From the NCBI GenBank assembly GCA_034336665.1, contig CM067588.1, positions 5,272,655 through 5,336,654 of the forward strand: a DNA stretch of 64,000 bases, read 5' to 3'. Every line of letters begins with the position of its first letter. Positions within the stretch are counted from its first letter, which is position 1. The position numbers and the translations under genes were made by a program. The DNA is from Luscinia megarhynchos. Its lineage: Eukaryota; Chordata; Aves; Passeriformes; Turdidae. Below are positions 45,900-56,272 of this stretch, one piece after another. Below the pieces are notes generated by a model. It had not been told where the DNA came from. It was given only the letters and a program-made list of their open reading frames with translations, and ran no database searches.

Positions 45900-46620
45900 A
45901 GGGCAGAGTAAGTGCAAGAACACTCATTAATTATGTATAATGCTCGCAGTTCAGTTGCCAAAAAATCATATTTTTGGATATTGTTCACCAGAATATGACT
46001 TTAACCTACTGTCACCATTATTTTGCACGTTGTGGTGTTTTAATGAACATATGGCACCACATTAGCTGATGCCAGCCCCTGATTTTCTAACGAGGTTGGT
46101 TTCCCATTGTGTGCATCACAAACCCTGCTGAATATTGAAATATTCAGGGAAGGGGAAAGTGGAGCTGCTCCTCCTTTGCATTCTGGTGCTGGGTGTGAAT
46201 TTCAAACACTGCCCCAGACCTGGCTGGGCCCTGCTGCCAGAGCCTGGCCTTCAGTTAAATCAATCTGCAGCTTCTGATGTGGCCTCAGCCCATGCCCAGC
46301 TCCCAGCAAGGAGAAAATCTGTTGATCTCTGAAAAGTCTTCAGACATCCCAGTTCCATGTGAGCATCCTCAAAGGATCTGCCTTTTCCCCCTTGCCATAG
46401 CACATTGTTTTAAAGCTGATCTCATAATTGTATCGATTTATTTTTTTTGGTTCTCTGCGTCAAAGCACTTCTTTAATCAAAAGTAAATTATGTAAAGGCC
46501 ATTAGGGTCAGCCCAGCCAGCAAAATGAAAACTGCAATACATCATTTATTTGTAAATGTCAGTGAAATCTGCAGATCAATATCCTGCCCAATGTGATTGA
46601 TATTTATGATTTTATGGAAC
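45900..46620. other. Candidate conserved noncoding blocks
   Basis: Two AT-rich, repeat-free blocks lie here. At 45900-46080 are CACTCATTAATTATG, GTATAATGCTCGC, CACCATTATTTTGCACG and CACATTAGCTGATGCC. At 46390-46620 are CTCATAATTGTATCG, CTTTAATCAAAAGTAAATT, CAATACATCATTTATTTG and GTGATTGATATTTATG. The segment between them is ordinary GC-richer DNA. Enhancer-like by texture only. Confidence 0.33.
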
Positions 46621-46810
46621 TCCTGAGGCAGCTGCTGGGTCGGGGTGGCTCAGCAGAGCAGGCTGGGGCAGGGGGAGGCTGGGGACACCCCTGGGGCTGT
46701 CCCTGCTCCTGTCCCAGCCATGGCCAGTGACAAATCCTTTCTCCTGCGTCTGTGTCCCTGTGCCCAAGCCATGTGTGGCACTGAAGAAGGGGTCAGCACC
46801 AGCTGGGAGT

Positions 46811-46859
46811 GGCATTTATGGTGTGGTGGTGGCATTTATGGTGTGGTGGTGCCATTTAT
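46811..46859 (+). repeat. 20-bp tandem repeat, ~2.5 copies
   Basis: GGCATTTATGGTGTGGTGGT is repeated. Copy E inserted into its last partial unit, so the ATTTAT target-site duplication is part of the repeat. Confidence 0.85.
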
Positions 46860-47547
46860 TGTGGGAGTCTTTGTGCTGGGATAAACGGTCCCCAGGGACA
46901 GAACTCATGTGCTCTGTATAACCTGGTGTTACAGCTGTGGTTTATTGAAAGGACATGAGTGAACAGAGTCCTGCTAGGAGCTGCCAGGCACAGCCCAGAG
47001 TAGGACAGTGAGATAAAAGGGGGAAGAGAAAGAGATCAGGAGGGAGAGAGGGGTAATAGAGAGAGTAAGCAAGAGGGAGAGAGAGTAAGAGGGAGAGAGG
47101 AAGAGGAAGAGAGTAAGAGAGAGAGAAAGAGAGTGCAAGTAAAGAGAGTGATTTCCCATTTACAATACAATAAATATTCTTCCATGATGAATATTCTAAT
47201 TTCCACTAACCAATGTAATACAAGATACAAATTCTTATAACATTTACATACAGCCTATAGGAATCCTTACATTACCATAGGGTGTTATACTTTAAACTCT
47301 AAAAACTACTCTTTGGACCCTGGCAAGTCTTCTCTGACCTTTGGACCCACTATCCAGCAGAAGGGCATTGTTCTATCAAGAGGGGATTACCCCTAGCTGG
47401 CTATCCCATTGTTTCATGGTAATTCAGTAACTAAGGTTTGGCATCTCAAAAGTGGCTTTCATTTCAATCTCGTTCATGGTTTCTGCTATATTTTCAGAAT
47501 CTGAGCATTCATATTTGTAAGGTTTTCCCGTTTCATCTTCCCCAACA
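46860..47547 (-). mobile_element. Solo LTR, ERVK-like family, copy E
   Basis: A 688-bp LTR on the minus strand runs from TGTTGGGGAAGATGAAACGG to GACTCCCACA, flanked by ATTTAT at 46854-46859 and 47548-47553. Its 5' part is complete and shows both segments that the plus-strand copies have lost. AATAAACC precedes the U5-like end (seen as GGTTTATT on the plus strand near 46938). The polypyrimidine tract covers about 47010-47135. Confidence 0.94.
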
Positions 47548-47553
47548 ATTTAT

Positions 47554-48479
47554 TGTGTGGGTGGTGCCTTTATTTTCATCTGTGCTCCAGCAGACACCAA
47601 ACCTTGAGTTCCCAGGTGGTGCCCCCACCCCTGCCTGTGTGTCCCAAACCCCAAACCCTGACACCCTGTGCTGTGGGAGCTGCTGGAATACAGGCTGGGG
47701 ATGGAGGACTCAGCTCCAGGCTTCCCAAACTCCAATTTGGGACGGTGGGAACCCAGGTGATGGGCTTAGATCCTTCCCTGGCAGCTGGAAACTTGGCCTG
47801 GATCACTCCTGGTGCATCCAAGCCAGGAGCTGTCGTTCTCCCAAGGGTTAAACCCCCTGTCCTGATCACGAAGGCATTTTGTGATGTAACAAAGCAGTCC
47901 TGGTGTAATAAAGGGGAAAATTGCAGGGAATTCTGGCTGGATGGCAAAGCAGGAGCTCCTGGCAGTGTCAGGAGTATCTGTCCATCTTTTTATAGACTGC
48001 TTTGGGCCCTGTGGTCACTGTTATCTGAGTCCTGTGGAGGAAATGAAGGAGGATATAACAGCAGATAGGATCTGAGCGCTGCTCCCGCTCTTAAATATTC
48101 AAAAGAATCTTAGGAGGGATGGGATTAAAATGGAGAGATTTTGCTGCTGCTCTGTGGAAAGATGGTCCTGAAGAACAGCCAGGGGCAGTGCTGGTGGTCA
48201 GGGATGGGCTGCAGGGGAAGGGAGTCCTGCAGGAAAAGGGGAAAACGCCCAATGCCCAGTGTGCCAGACCTCGGGAGGGTTTTCTGCCAGCTGCCCTGGG
48301 GTTTGGATTTAAACCCGAGCTGGGGGACGTGGCCTATCCCAAATCCCAGCCGAGGACTTGTGTGGATTGGGCTGAGCCTGGTTTTTAGGAGATAAACTCA
48401 TCAGAAGGGAACACTTCCAAACTGTCCCAGCCACCCCTGGCTGTCCCCTCGCTGTTCCAAGGGCCTGATGGGGTTAAAC
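47554..48479. other. Single-copy-looking noncoding sequence
   Basis: No gene recognised. A 171-codon plus frame (47553-48068) has no recognisable content. Confidence 0.45.
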
Positions 48480-48735
48480 CTTGACCCCAAAGCACAAAGC
48501 CCCGGCACGGGGAGCGGGCAGGGACCATTCCCAGCGCAGCCTCGGGATAACCGAGGTGGTCCCGGAGGGGGCAGGTCCCCGAGGGGCGGCACAGCCGGGC
48601 ACAGCCCGGGGCATCAGCCGGGAGCTGGCACCGCACAAAGGGCCGGCACCGCCCGCTAATTGCGGCCGGGGTTAATGAAGGCAGACGCGGAGCGGCTGCT
48701 CTCATTAAAATATGAAAATGATGCCCGGAGCAGGG
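48480..48735. promoter_or_regulatory. CpG island
   Basis: I count about 22 CpG in roughly 240 bp, with very high GC (CGGGCACAGCCCGGGGC, GGCACCGCCCGCTAATTGCGG), ending in TTAATGAAGGCAGACGCGG and an AT-rich edge CTCATTAAAATATG. The neighbouring kilobases have very few CpG. Such an island usually marks a promoter or an unmethylated developmental regulatory element. Two plus-strand frames of about 64 codons cross it; I recognise neither and no splice donor can be assigned. If a transcript starts anywhere in this window, this is the best candidate. Confidence 0.6.
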
Positions 48736-49834
48736 GGAGGCTCCTTCATCAGGGATAACCCTGCTGGAGCAGGGAGGGGACAGTTTCAGGGTCCAGCATC
48801 CCCGTTGTTCGGTCCTGGAGCTCTGGGGTGGGGGGCTCAGGCAGTGCTGGCAATTCTGCTCAGAGTGGGGGAGTCAGGAAGCCAAATTCCCCCTGCAGAC
48901 CTTCCTTTCCTAGCAGGGAACTCTTCCACGAGCAGCTCCTGGGGTAGGGAGCGCCGCCTTCAGCTCTCCAGCAGCCAGCCCTTCCCAAAATCCAGCTGCT
49001 CATGTCACAGTCCCACCAAATCCCCGTCAGGATGGGTGGGAAATCCAAATGTTTGTTCTGAGGAGACGGAACAACTTGGCCTTGCATTCAGGGAATTGTG
49101 GAGCGTTTTTCTCTTAATCAACTCTGCAATCACCACATTTAACTCCTGAGAGCCACAAACCACAGCTGCCAGTTCTGCAGTTCTGGGATGAGCAAGTCTT
49201 GGGGGTCCGTAGGAAAAATTCTGTGAGGCAACTTCCCATCCCTCTGAAAACAGAGAAAAAGGAAAGAGGGTTTAATGCCTAAAACTGTGATTCCACTTGG
49301 GATAAAGCATTAAGAGTTTCTATGAAGTTATCATATATTAAAAAAATAAAGATTTGAGAACAGCTTGGCCTGGAACAATATTTCAGGCATGGCTAGCTGT
49401 TAAAAATAAACTAATTCAGAAGAGCCACATTTAAATAAATATAATGCAAAGACATAATGGCACAGATAATAGTTTTGAATGGGGAATTCTAATGACTTCG
49501 AGGGCATTTTGCAGGGCAATTAATACACATGAAAATGCTGCTCTATTCAACTGATGGAAAGAAAGGAAAATAAAATAAAATAAAGCCGGCAGAAAGAGAA
49601 AGGGAGACGGTTGTGACTGGCAAAAATAGGGTTTGATTTTCTTTTCAATAGGATCACTGCTTACAAACATAATAAAAGGAAAAATAAGCATGTCAGGTTC
49701 TATAATGTGCCTTGTGAAATCCCCGATGATTCCTTTCTAAAGAGGGGCAATTAGGAGCCTTTTGCATATGCATGTGACTGCTGCGGAGCGGGGCTTTCTC
49801 CACTCCCTTCTTCATCAACAGGCTAAAAATACAC
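48736..49834. other. Single-copy-looking noncoding sequence
   Basis: No gene recognised. The segment 49320-49700 is AT-rich (ATATATTAAAAAAATAAAG, GAAAATAAAATAAAATAAAGC) and may include a conserved block. Confidence 0.5.
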
Positions 49835-50315
49835 CCAAAATGCATCCCAAAGTGCATCCCAAATCCCAAACTGCATTCCAAACTGCATCCCAAACTGCAT
49901 CCCAAACAGCATCCCAAAGTGCATCCAAATCCCAAAGTGCATCCCAAAATGCATCCCAAACTGCATCCCAAATCCCAAACTGCATCCCAAACTGCATCCC
50001 AAACTGCATCCCAAACAGCATCCCAAAGTGCATCCAAATCCCAAAGTGCATCCCAAAATGCATCCCAAACTGCATCCCAAACTGCATCCCAAATCCCAAA
50101 CTGCATCCCAAACTGCATCCCAAACAGCATCCCAAACTGCATCCCAAAGTGCATCCCAAAATGCATCCCAAACTGCATCCCAAACTGCATCCCAAATCCC
50201 AAAGTGCATCCCAAACTGCATCCCAAACTGCATCCCAAACAGCATCCCAAACTGCATCCCAAAGTGCATCCCAAAATGCATCCCAAACAGCATCCCAAAC
50301 TGCATCCCAAAGTGC
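49835..50315 (+). repeat. 12-bp minisatellite, AAACTGCATCCC
   Basis: About 480 bp of AAACTGCATCCC units with variants AAAGTGCATCCC, AAAATGCATCCC and AAACAGCATCCC, plus short 7-bp AAATCCC units. AAACAGCATCCC recurs at about 49903, 50011, 50120, 50238 and 50287, giving a higher-order period of roughly 108-118 bp in the left three repeats. Stop-free readings produce Ala-Ser-Gln-Thr (plus) and Met-Phe-Gly-Gln (minus) pseudo-proteins. The unit differs by one base from the AAACTGCATCAC unit of the array at 7390-8065. Confidence 0.95.
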
Positions 50316-50326
50316 AGCATCCTCAG

Positions 50327-50506
50327 GATCCAGGGGAAATCCCAGAGCTCTTCCCTCCCAGCAGGGATTCAGGATTCAGGGGAAATCCCAGAGCTCTTCT
50401 CCCTCCCAGCAGGGATTCAGGGAAAATCCCAGAGCTCTTCCCTCCCAGCAGGGATTCAGGATCCAGGAGAAATCCCAGAGCTCTTCCCTCTGCAGCAGGA
50501 ATTCGG
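50327..50506 (+). repeat. ~46-bp minisatellite, four copies
   Basis: Units contain GGGGAAATCCCAGAGCTCTT and CCCTCCCAGCAGGGATTCAGG, with small length differences. The array directly follows the 12-bp array. Confidence 0.92.
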
Positions 50507-52519
50507 TCACCTCCAAATTCAGCTGAGCTCTGGGGCTGGGTCAGGGACAGGGAGGGCAGCAGGAAAAAGCACATTTATGGTTTGGTGTGTTGAGTGTTTG
50601 TGTGTTTGGCCGGAGGTCAGTGACTTTGGAGCCCTTTTCCACCCTCAGCTGTTCTCAGCTCTGCTCCCAAATCCATTTTTTCCCAGATTGCCCAGTTCCT
50701 GTGCCAGCTCCAGCCCGGGCTGCCCATCACTGGTTTGGGATGAACTCCCAGCTCTGCTGGCACTGGGGGGACCCTGCAGCCCAGAACCCTCCTCCTGTGC
50801 CCCCCTGTGTCCCCCCCTGTGTCCCCCTGTGTCCCCCTGTGTGCCCCTGTGTCCCCCTGTGCCCCCATTGTGCCCCCTGCCCATCTGCACCAGTACCCTG
50901 CCCTTGCTCCAGAGCCTGTCCAGACCTTGAGCTGTGTTTCAGAAATGTATAAATAAATATTACATATGCTAACAGATGGTTCATTAGCCAGTTGTTATGG
51001 CAATCAGCATTTCAGCCAATTAAAATCCTTTCCATAGCTTTAAAAATGTCAGTGATAGGGACATTTAAATGGCCAGAGAACAAACAGCCCCTCTGTAGCC
51101 TGGCACTGAAACAAAAGGCGTTTTCTGGGAGTTATGGAGAGAGGAGGGGAAGAAATAGAGTGAAAGTTGGAAATCCTTTGTGCTGGAGGAGTGGAAGGTG
51201 CTGGGTTTTAATTAATGGGAGAGGCTGTTGGACATTTTGTCACTCCATGACCCAGCTTGGGGTGATCACCTGGGAGCCCCGAGGTGCCCCTGGGATATCC
51301 CAGTCCCTGCTGGGCGTTTCTGCAGGAATTGTCTGGCTGCAGCACCCACAGGCAGGGTCAGACTGTGTCCCCAGGTGTGCAGGAATTCTTGAGCCTTTCC
51401 CTGGGAATGGCAGAGTCCTGAATGCCCTGGCACTGCCTGGGGGTGCTCAGCAAAGTTCAGGGTTTGGGGCAGGAGCTCCAAGTGCCCAGGACACAGGGGA
51501 TGGTTCCAAACCCAAAGGAGCTGAAATTATTCCTGTAGGAACAGCAGGGTACCCAGAGATGGTGGAGATGGGGCAGCCACAGGGGAGGAATGAAGAAACA
51601 CTTCATAATTCCTGGTGATTTTGAGGACTGCATGTGGCTGGAAGAGAAAAGAACTGCTTAGGTCCCAAAAATTCCTTCCAAACACCTTTTCCCTGGGCTG
51701 GTTGTGCTGGCAGCACTCGGTCTCTCCAGTGTGGGGCTCTGAGTGCAGGAATAAAATCGTGGCATGGGAAGGCAGAGCCTTTTCATCCTGAATTAGTGGC
51801 AGAGGGAGGAAAGGGAAGGGAGGAGAGGGGAGAAACCTGGCCCTGCAGAGAGCATCCTCCCACAGGGTGGTCCATATCCCATATGAATGAAGGTAAAACT
51901 CCTCAAACCTCTTGTTCCCACAGGGCAGGACCAGGTTTCCCCCGTCCCTGCCACGTTCCAGGGGCTGCTGCAGGATTTGATGAGTCACAGCCTCACCAGG
52001 GTTGATTCTCTTTTCCTCATCTCTGCTGTCTTCTGCAACCGTTTAGAGGAGCAAAAAATAGCTCCCACAGACAATCAGGGCAGATTATTTTAATGAGAGC
52101 TGAAAAAACGAGAAACAAACGGCCCAAATTGAGCCTTCAAAACGTTTCTCCCCACGTCTGCAGGAGCTGCACGGTGCCTGAGTCAGCAGGTCTGCAGCAC
52201 TGCTGCCAGGAGGGCAGCTCCCAACCCTCCCTCCTGAAACGTGTTTTATCCCAGGAGTGAGCTGAACATCCCGACTGGAGGCTGCCTGTGATCAGCAGCT
52301 CCATTTTCTGCTGTAATTGTCTTTTCTGTGCTGGATCGGCGGTGCCCGGCTCCCATCTGCTCCTGCTGCACTCCCCACCCCAGCCAGGGAAACAATCCCA
52401 TCTGTGCTCCAGCAGGCTGAGGTGGGATGGGGCTGAAGCCTTTCCAGCCTCCCTTCCTCCCTGGCTTGTTTTAATGGTCCTTATCAACCGTTTTCTTATT
52501 GATTAATTGTTGATTAATT
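50507..52519. other. Single-copy-looking sequence
   Basis: No supported gene. A 208-codon plus frame (50992-51618) shows no domain. It is accompanied by other open frames and is most likely chance. Confidence 0.5.
50798..50878 (+). repeat. CCCCCTGTGT short tandem repeat
   Basis: TGTGTCCCCC-like units of 10-12 bp, about seven copies with variation. Confidence 0.88.
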
Positions 52520-52602
52520 CAGCCTGGGACACCCCCAGGGACGGGGCAGCCACAGCTTCTCTGGACCAGGGTTCCCTCACAGGGAACAGCTTCTCCTGAA
52601 GA
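52520..52602 (-). mobile_element. CR1 fragment, antisense
   Basis: CCCAGGGACGGGGCAGCCAC, AGCTTCTCTGGACCAGGG and CCCTCACAGGGAACAGCTTC match reversed CR1. Confidence 0.75.
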
Positions 52603-53828
52603 TGATCTCGAGGAATATTGGCTGAGAACTGCAGGAAGTTGTTGCATTTTCTCAAAGGGATTGTTTGCCTCAGTAGGGAAAAGGGAACCCCCATTAGACC
52701 CAGCAGCTCCCACAGGGGGATCCTGCAGCAGGGGAAGAAGCTTTGAGAATCCTTCTGGCATTTCATCCAGTCTCTGTTATCCAGAGAACTCCCCATGACC
52801 CATAAATAGATTTTCCCCTTCCCTTTATTTCTCTCCTCCCTTTTGGTTTGCAATGGCAGCTCCAAAAGCTTTAGAGCTGCTTCTTGATGGGCATAAAAAT
52901 ATCATGAGTACTTGTTTAAACATCAGAAAGGTATTAGCTCAATTTTGCACTTCAATGCTACCAAGAATGTTTAGGCCCATTGGGCATGAATTTAATTTTC
53001 TTACAGGCTGCAGGGAGAAGGAAAAAATCAGCCTCCCTATCTGAGCATTAACTGCTGCTCCCTGTGACAGCTCCAAGCATCACCTTTGCAGGGCTCCAGG
53101 CTCCAAATGGTGCTGGAATGAAGTTCTGAGCAGGCAGAGGCCCCAGCTCTCTCCCCAGGGCTGTTCTGCACCTCTGCTCAGTGTTTGCACAGGAAAAGCT
53201 CCAGCAGGAGGAACAGCACTGCAGCAGGGTCACAAAACCAGGCAGCTCTGCCTCCACCAACCTCCAGCACACTCCCTGTGGCTGGAAAATCCTTCCTCAC
53301 CTCATTAGTGATAAAAGATTGGGTCGAAATGCATCTAATCAGACTGGGTGTTTTTAACAGTGCATTCATGATAAATCACATTTTGTTCATGGCTACAAAA
53401 GTAGATTTTTTTTTTTTGAGGTATCCTGTTTGTTGACTCATTGCTGGGTGCCTCCCCACGTGAGGCTCTGAGGATGTCAAGGACATCAATTTGCTCCTTC
53501 CCCAAGGATCCAGCAATGTCCTTGTGGCACAGGGGGAAAATCCCTTTTAATGGTCCAGTCTGTTTCAATTTTGATGGCAAAGATGTGTACAATCCATGGC
53601 TGTGAATTCTGCAGTGGCTGTGGGGTGCAGGGGTGTCTCTGCTGCCTCTGCCTGGCCCTTCACAGAGCCCCAAACCCAGCTCAGCTTCAATCCAGGGGGG
53701 TCAGATCAGTGCTGGAGACTCCTGGCCACCCCTCAGGCTTGGTCTGGGAAGGTGAGGAGAGGCTTGGTCTGTGCCACCAGGAGCCTCTGGAAAATGGGAA
53801 GGACCCATCAGGGCAGTGGTGGCCGTGG
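52603..53828. other. Single-copy-looking noncoding sequence
   Basis: No gene recognised. The segment 52850-53010 contains an open plus frame starting at ATGGCAGCTCC (52853-53044, 63 codons). It looks less repetitive than its surroundings, but I do not recognise it. Confidence 0.45.
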
Positions 53829-54205
53829 TAACAGCAAAATTCCTGCTGCAGGATGGAACAAACAGCAAAATTCCTGCTGCAGGAGGGAACAAATAGCAAA
53901 ATTCCTGCTGCAGGAGGGAACAAACAGCAAAATTCCTGCTGCAGGATGGAACAAACAGCAAAATTCCTGCTGTAAGAGCTAATGAACAGCAAAATTCCTG
54001 CTGAAGGAAGAGCAACAAAATTCCTGCTGTAAGAGCTCACAAATAGCAAAATTCCTGCTGCAGGATGGAACAAACAGCAAAATTCCTGCTGCAGGAGGGA
54101 ACAAACAGGAAAATTCCTGCAGCAGGAGGGAACTGCAATGTTCCTGCTGCAGGAGGGAGCAGCAGTGCTCCTGCTAACAGCAATGTTCCTGCAGCAGGCA
54201 GGACT
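53829..54205 (+). repeat. 31-bp minisatellite, ~11 copies
   Basis: The unit is ACAGCAAAATTCCTGCTGC followed by AGGA(T/G)GGAACAA. Central and right-edge copies are shortened or diverged. Units abut without spacers, so it is not CRISPR-like. The unit is not a multiple of three. The frames across it are by-products. Confidence 0.94.
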
Positions 54206-54962
54206 TGGGATAAATACTTGCAGCTCTTTGCTTATTTTCCACATTTTTGTGCCCTGAAAAAGTCCTTCTCTTCTGCTCCTGTCTCAGCCATCAAAGAGGT
54301 GCAAGGCCACAGAGGGATTTAGCATTTTGGAGGAATTTCCAGCTCTGACTGGACATGCATCCAGCTCCAATGACAATGTGCTCTCAGGGGCATTGGAGCC
54401 CAGCTTTGGAGCCTGGGCCAGGGCTCAGATGAGCCTCAGCAGAGCATCCAAAGCTGGCAGATCCTTTCTGTGCTCTGCCCAAATGTTGGATCCTTTGAAG
54501 CCTTCCCAGGGCTGCTGGGCAGGAGATCAGAGCCACGGGGAGGGAGTTTGGAACCTGGGACCAGGGAGAAGGGGGGCAATAAAAACAAAGGGGACCAAAG
54601 GCAAACTCCAGAGCCACCAGTGCCCCCCAGCATCTGCACATCTGCACCCTGGCTGTGCTGCAGAATCCCAGAGGAAATGGGAAGCAGCAAGTGCCTGCTG
54701 GTGCAGAAGGAGATTTTGGATGCTGATCAAGGTACAGGTGGAACAGGTTCCAGTGAATAAATAAATAATTGCTGGAAAGCTGAAAGGAAGATGTGAGGAT
54801 GAGATCAGAGAAAGCCAAAGGAATAAAATCTGTAGTAAAGGAGCAAATGATCCTGGGGCTTTGGGGAGCTGGGAGAGGCTGGACCAGCCACAGGAGGGTG
54901 AAGGGAGAGCAGGCTGGGCAGGGCTGGTGGAGACAGGACAGGTTTGGGGTCAGCAGGAGGTG
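54206..54962. other. Single-copy-looking noncoding sequence
   Basis: No gene recognised. Confidence 0.45.
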
Positions 54963-54968
54963 CTCAGG

Positions 54969-55566
54969 TGTTGGGGAAGATGAAACAGGAAAACCTTAGT
55001 TACTGAATTACCATGAAACAATGGGTTAGCCAGCTAGGGGTAATTCCCTCTTGATAGAACAATACCCTCTGCCAGAGGGCAACTCCAAAGGTCAGAAAAG
55101 ACTTGCTAGGGCCCAAAGTGTAGTTTTTAGATTTTAAAGTGTAACACATTATGGTAATATAAGGATTCCTATAGGCTGCATGTAAATGCTATAGAATTTG
55201 TATCTTGTATTGCATTGGTTAGTGGAAATTAGAATATTCATCATGGAAGAAGATTTATTGTATTGTAAAGGGGAAATCGCTCTCTTGCCTTTACTCTTGT
55301 TCTTCCTCTCTCCCTCTTCTTCCTCTTCTTACTTCTCTTACCTCTAATAGCTATTCTTTCTCTTGCTCTTCCTCTCTCCCTCTTCTCTTACCCCATCACC
55401 CTTTTATCCCATTGCTCTTCCCCCTTTTATCTCTTTGTCCTACTCTGGGCTGTGCCTGGCAGCTCTTAGCAGGGATCTTTACAATAAACTGCAACTGGAA
55501 CTCCAGCTTATACAGAGCGCTTGAGTTTTGTCCCTGAGACCGTCAATCCCAACACAGACTCCCACA
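54969..55566 (+). mobile_element. Solo LTR, ERVK-like family, copy F
   Basis: A 598-bp LTR runs from TGTTGGGGAAGATG to GACTCCCACA, with target-site duplications CTCAGG at 54963-54968 and 55567-55572. AATAAA lies at 55483-55488 (TACAATAAACTGC). Like copy B it lacks the roughly 86-bp segment between two ACCTTA words. The pyrimidine tract (about 55280-55430) is extended relative to A and D. Confidence 0.94.
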
Positions 55567-55572
55567 CTCAGG

Positions 55573-56266
55573 GATGGGGCAGGATGGAAATGCCACCCGT
55601 GTGTCCCTCTGGGGTCCCAGGGCTGCACGAGGGGAGAGCCTGCCCTGTCCTTGTGGAAGGACCTGCAGGGTCCTGGCAGGTCCATAACCCCTGGCTTTGG
55701 AGAGCAGGACACCAAGCACGGGTAGCATCACTCATCCATCCCCAAAATCTGATTTATCTCTGTCACAATCCTCTCCCAGCTCCCTGGGGCTCTGCTGGAG
55801 GTGTTTGGTTCTGCCTCTGTCCTCTCCTTTTCAAACCCATTCCATTATCAAATGGCCTTGGGAGCTCTGATCTGGAATGAGGAATTGGCAGAGGTCCTGG
55901 AGCCATCAGAGACCCAGCGAGCTGAAACTGCTGCTCCCAAAAATGGGTAAGTAATTACAATTAATTAAAAATCATTGAACAAAACCTTCCTGGCTGCTGC
56001 TCCACGTGCTGCTGGGTTGGTGGGTGCCAGGCTGGGGGGCAGTGGGAGAGGTGAGGGGCTGGTGCCTCTCACAGCTCTCAGGGTTTGATTTTGGGGATGG
56101 TGGAGGGTTCATGGTGTCCCTGGGGTCCTGCTCTGTGCTTTGAGCCTTTTCCTCCTGATGCTGACCAGGTGGCAGTGCTGGAGTTTTTGTGCACCTGGAC
56201 CTGCAGCATCAGCACCAAGGCAATTTCCCATTTTCTCTCAGCACGAGGGGCACCAGCCTGGCTGTG
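55573..56266. other. Spacer between convergent copies F and G
   Basis: About 700 bp of single-copy-looking sequence. Includes GTAATTACAATTAATTAAAAATC near 55951. No gene seen. Confidence 0.5.
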
Positions 56267-56272
56267 CCCAGG

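Noticed and set aside
49762..50930. Plus frames of 254, 224 and 300 codons (Ala-Ser-Gln-Thr repeats)
   Set aside because: All three frames are open through the same 12-bp and 46-bp arrays, which shows repeat composition rather than coding.
50992..51618. 208-codon plus frame
   Set aside because: No recognisable domain, and antisense frames in the same place are also open. Low stop density in GC-rich DNA explains it.
53829..54205. CRISPR-like array of 31-bp repeats
   Set aside because: Units are contiguous with no spacers, decay toward the edges, and lie in vertebrate DNA. It is a minisatellite.
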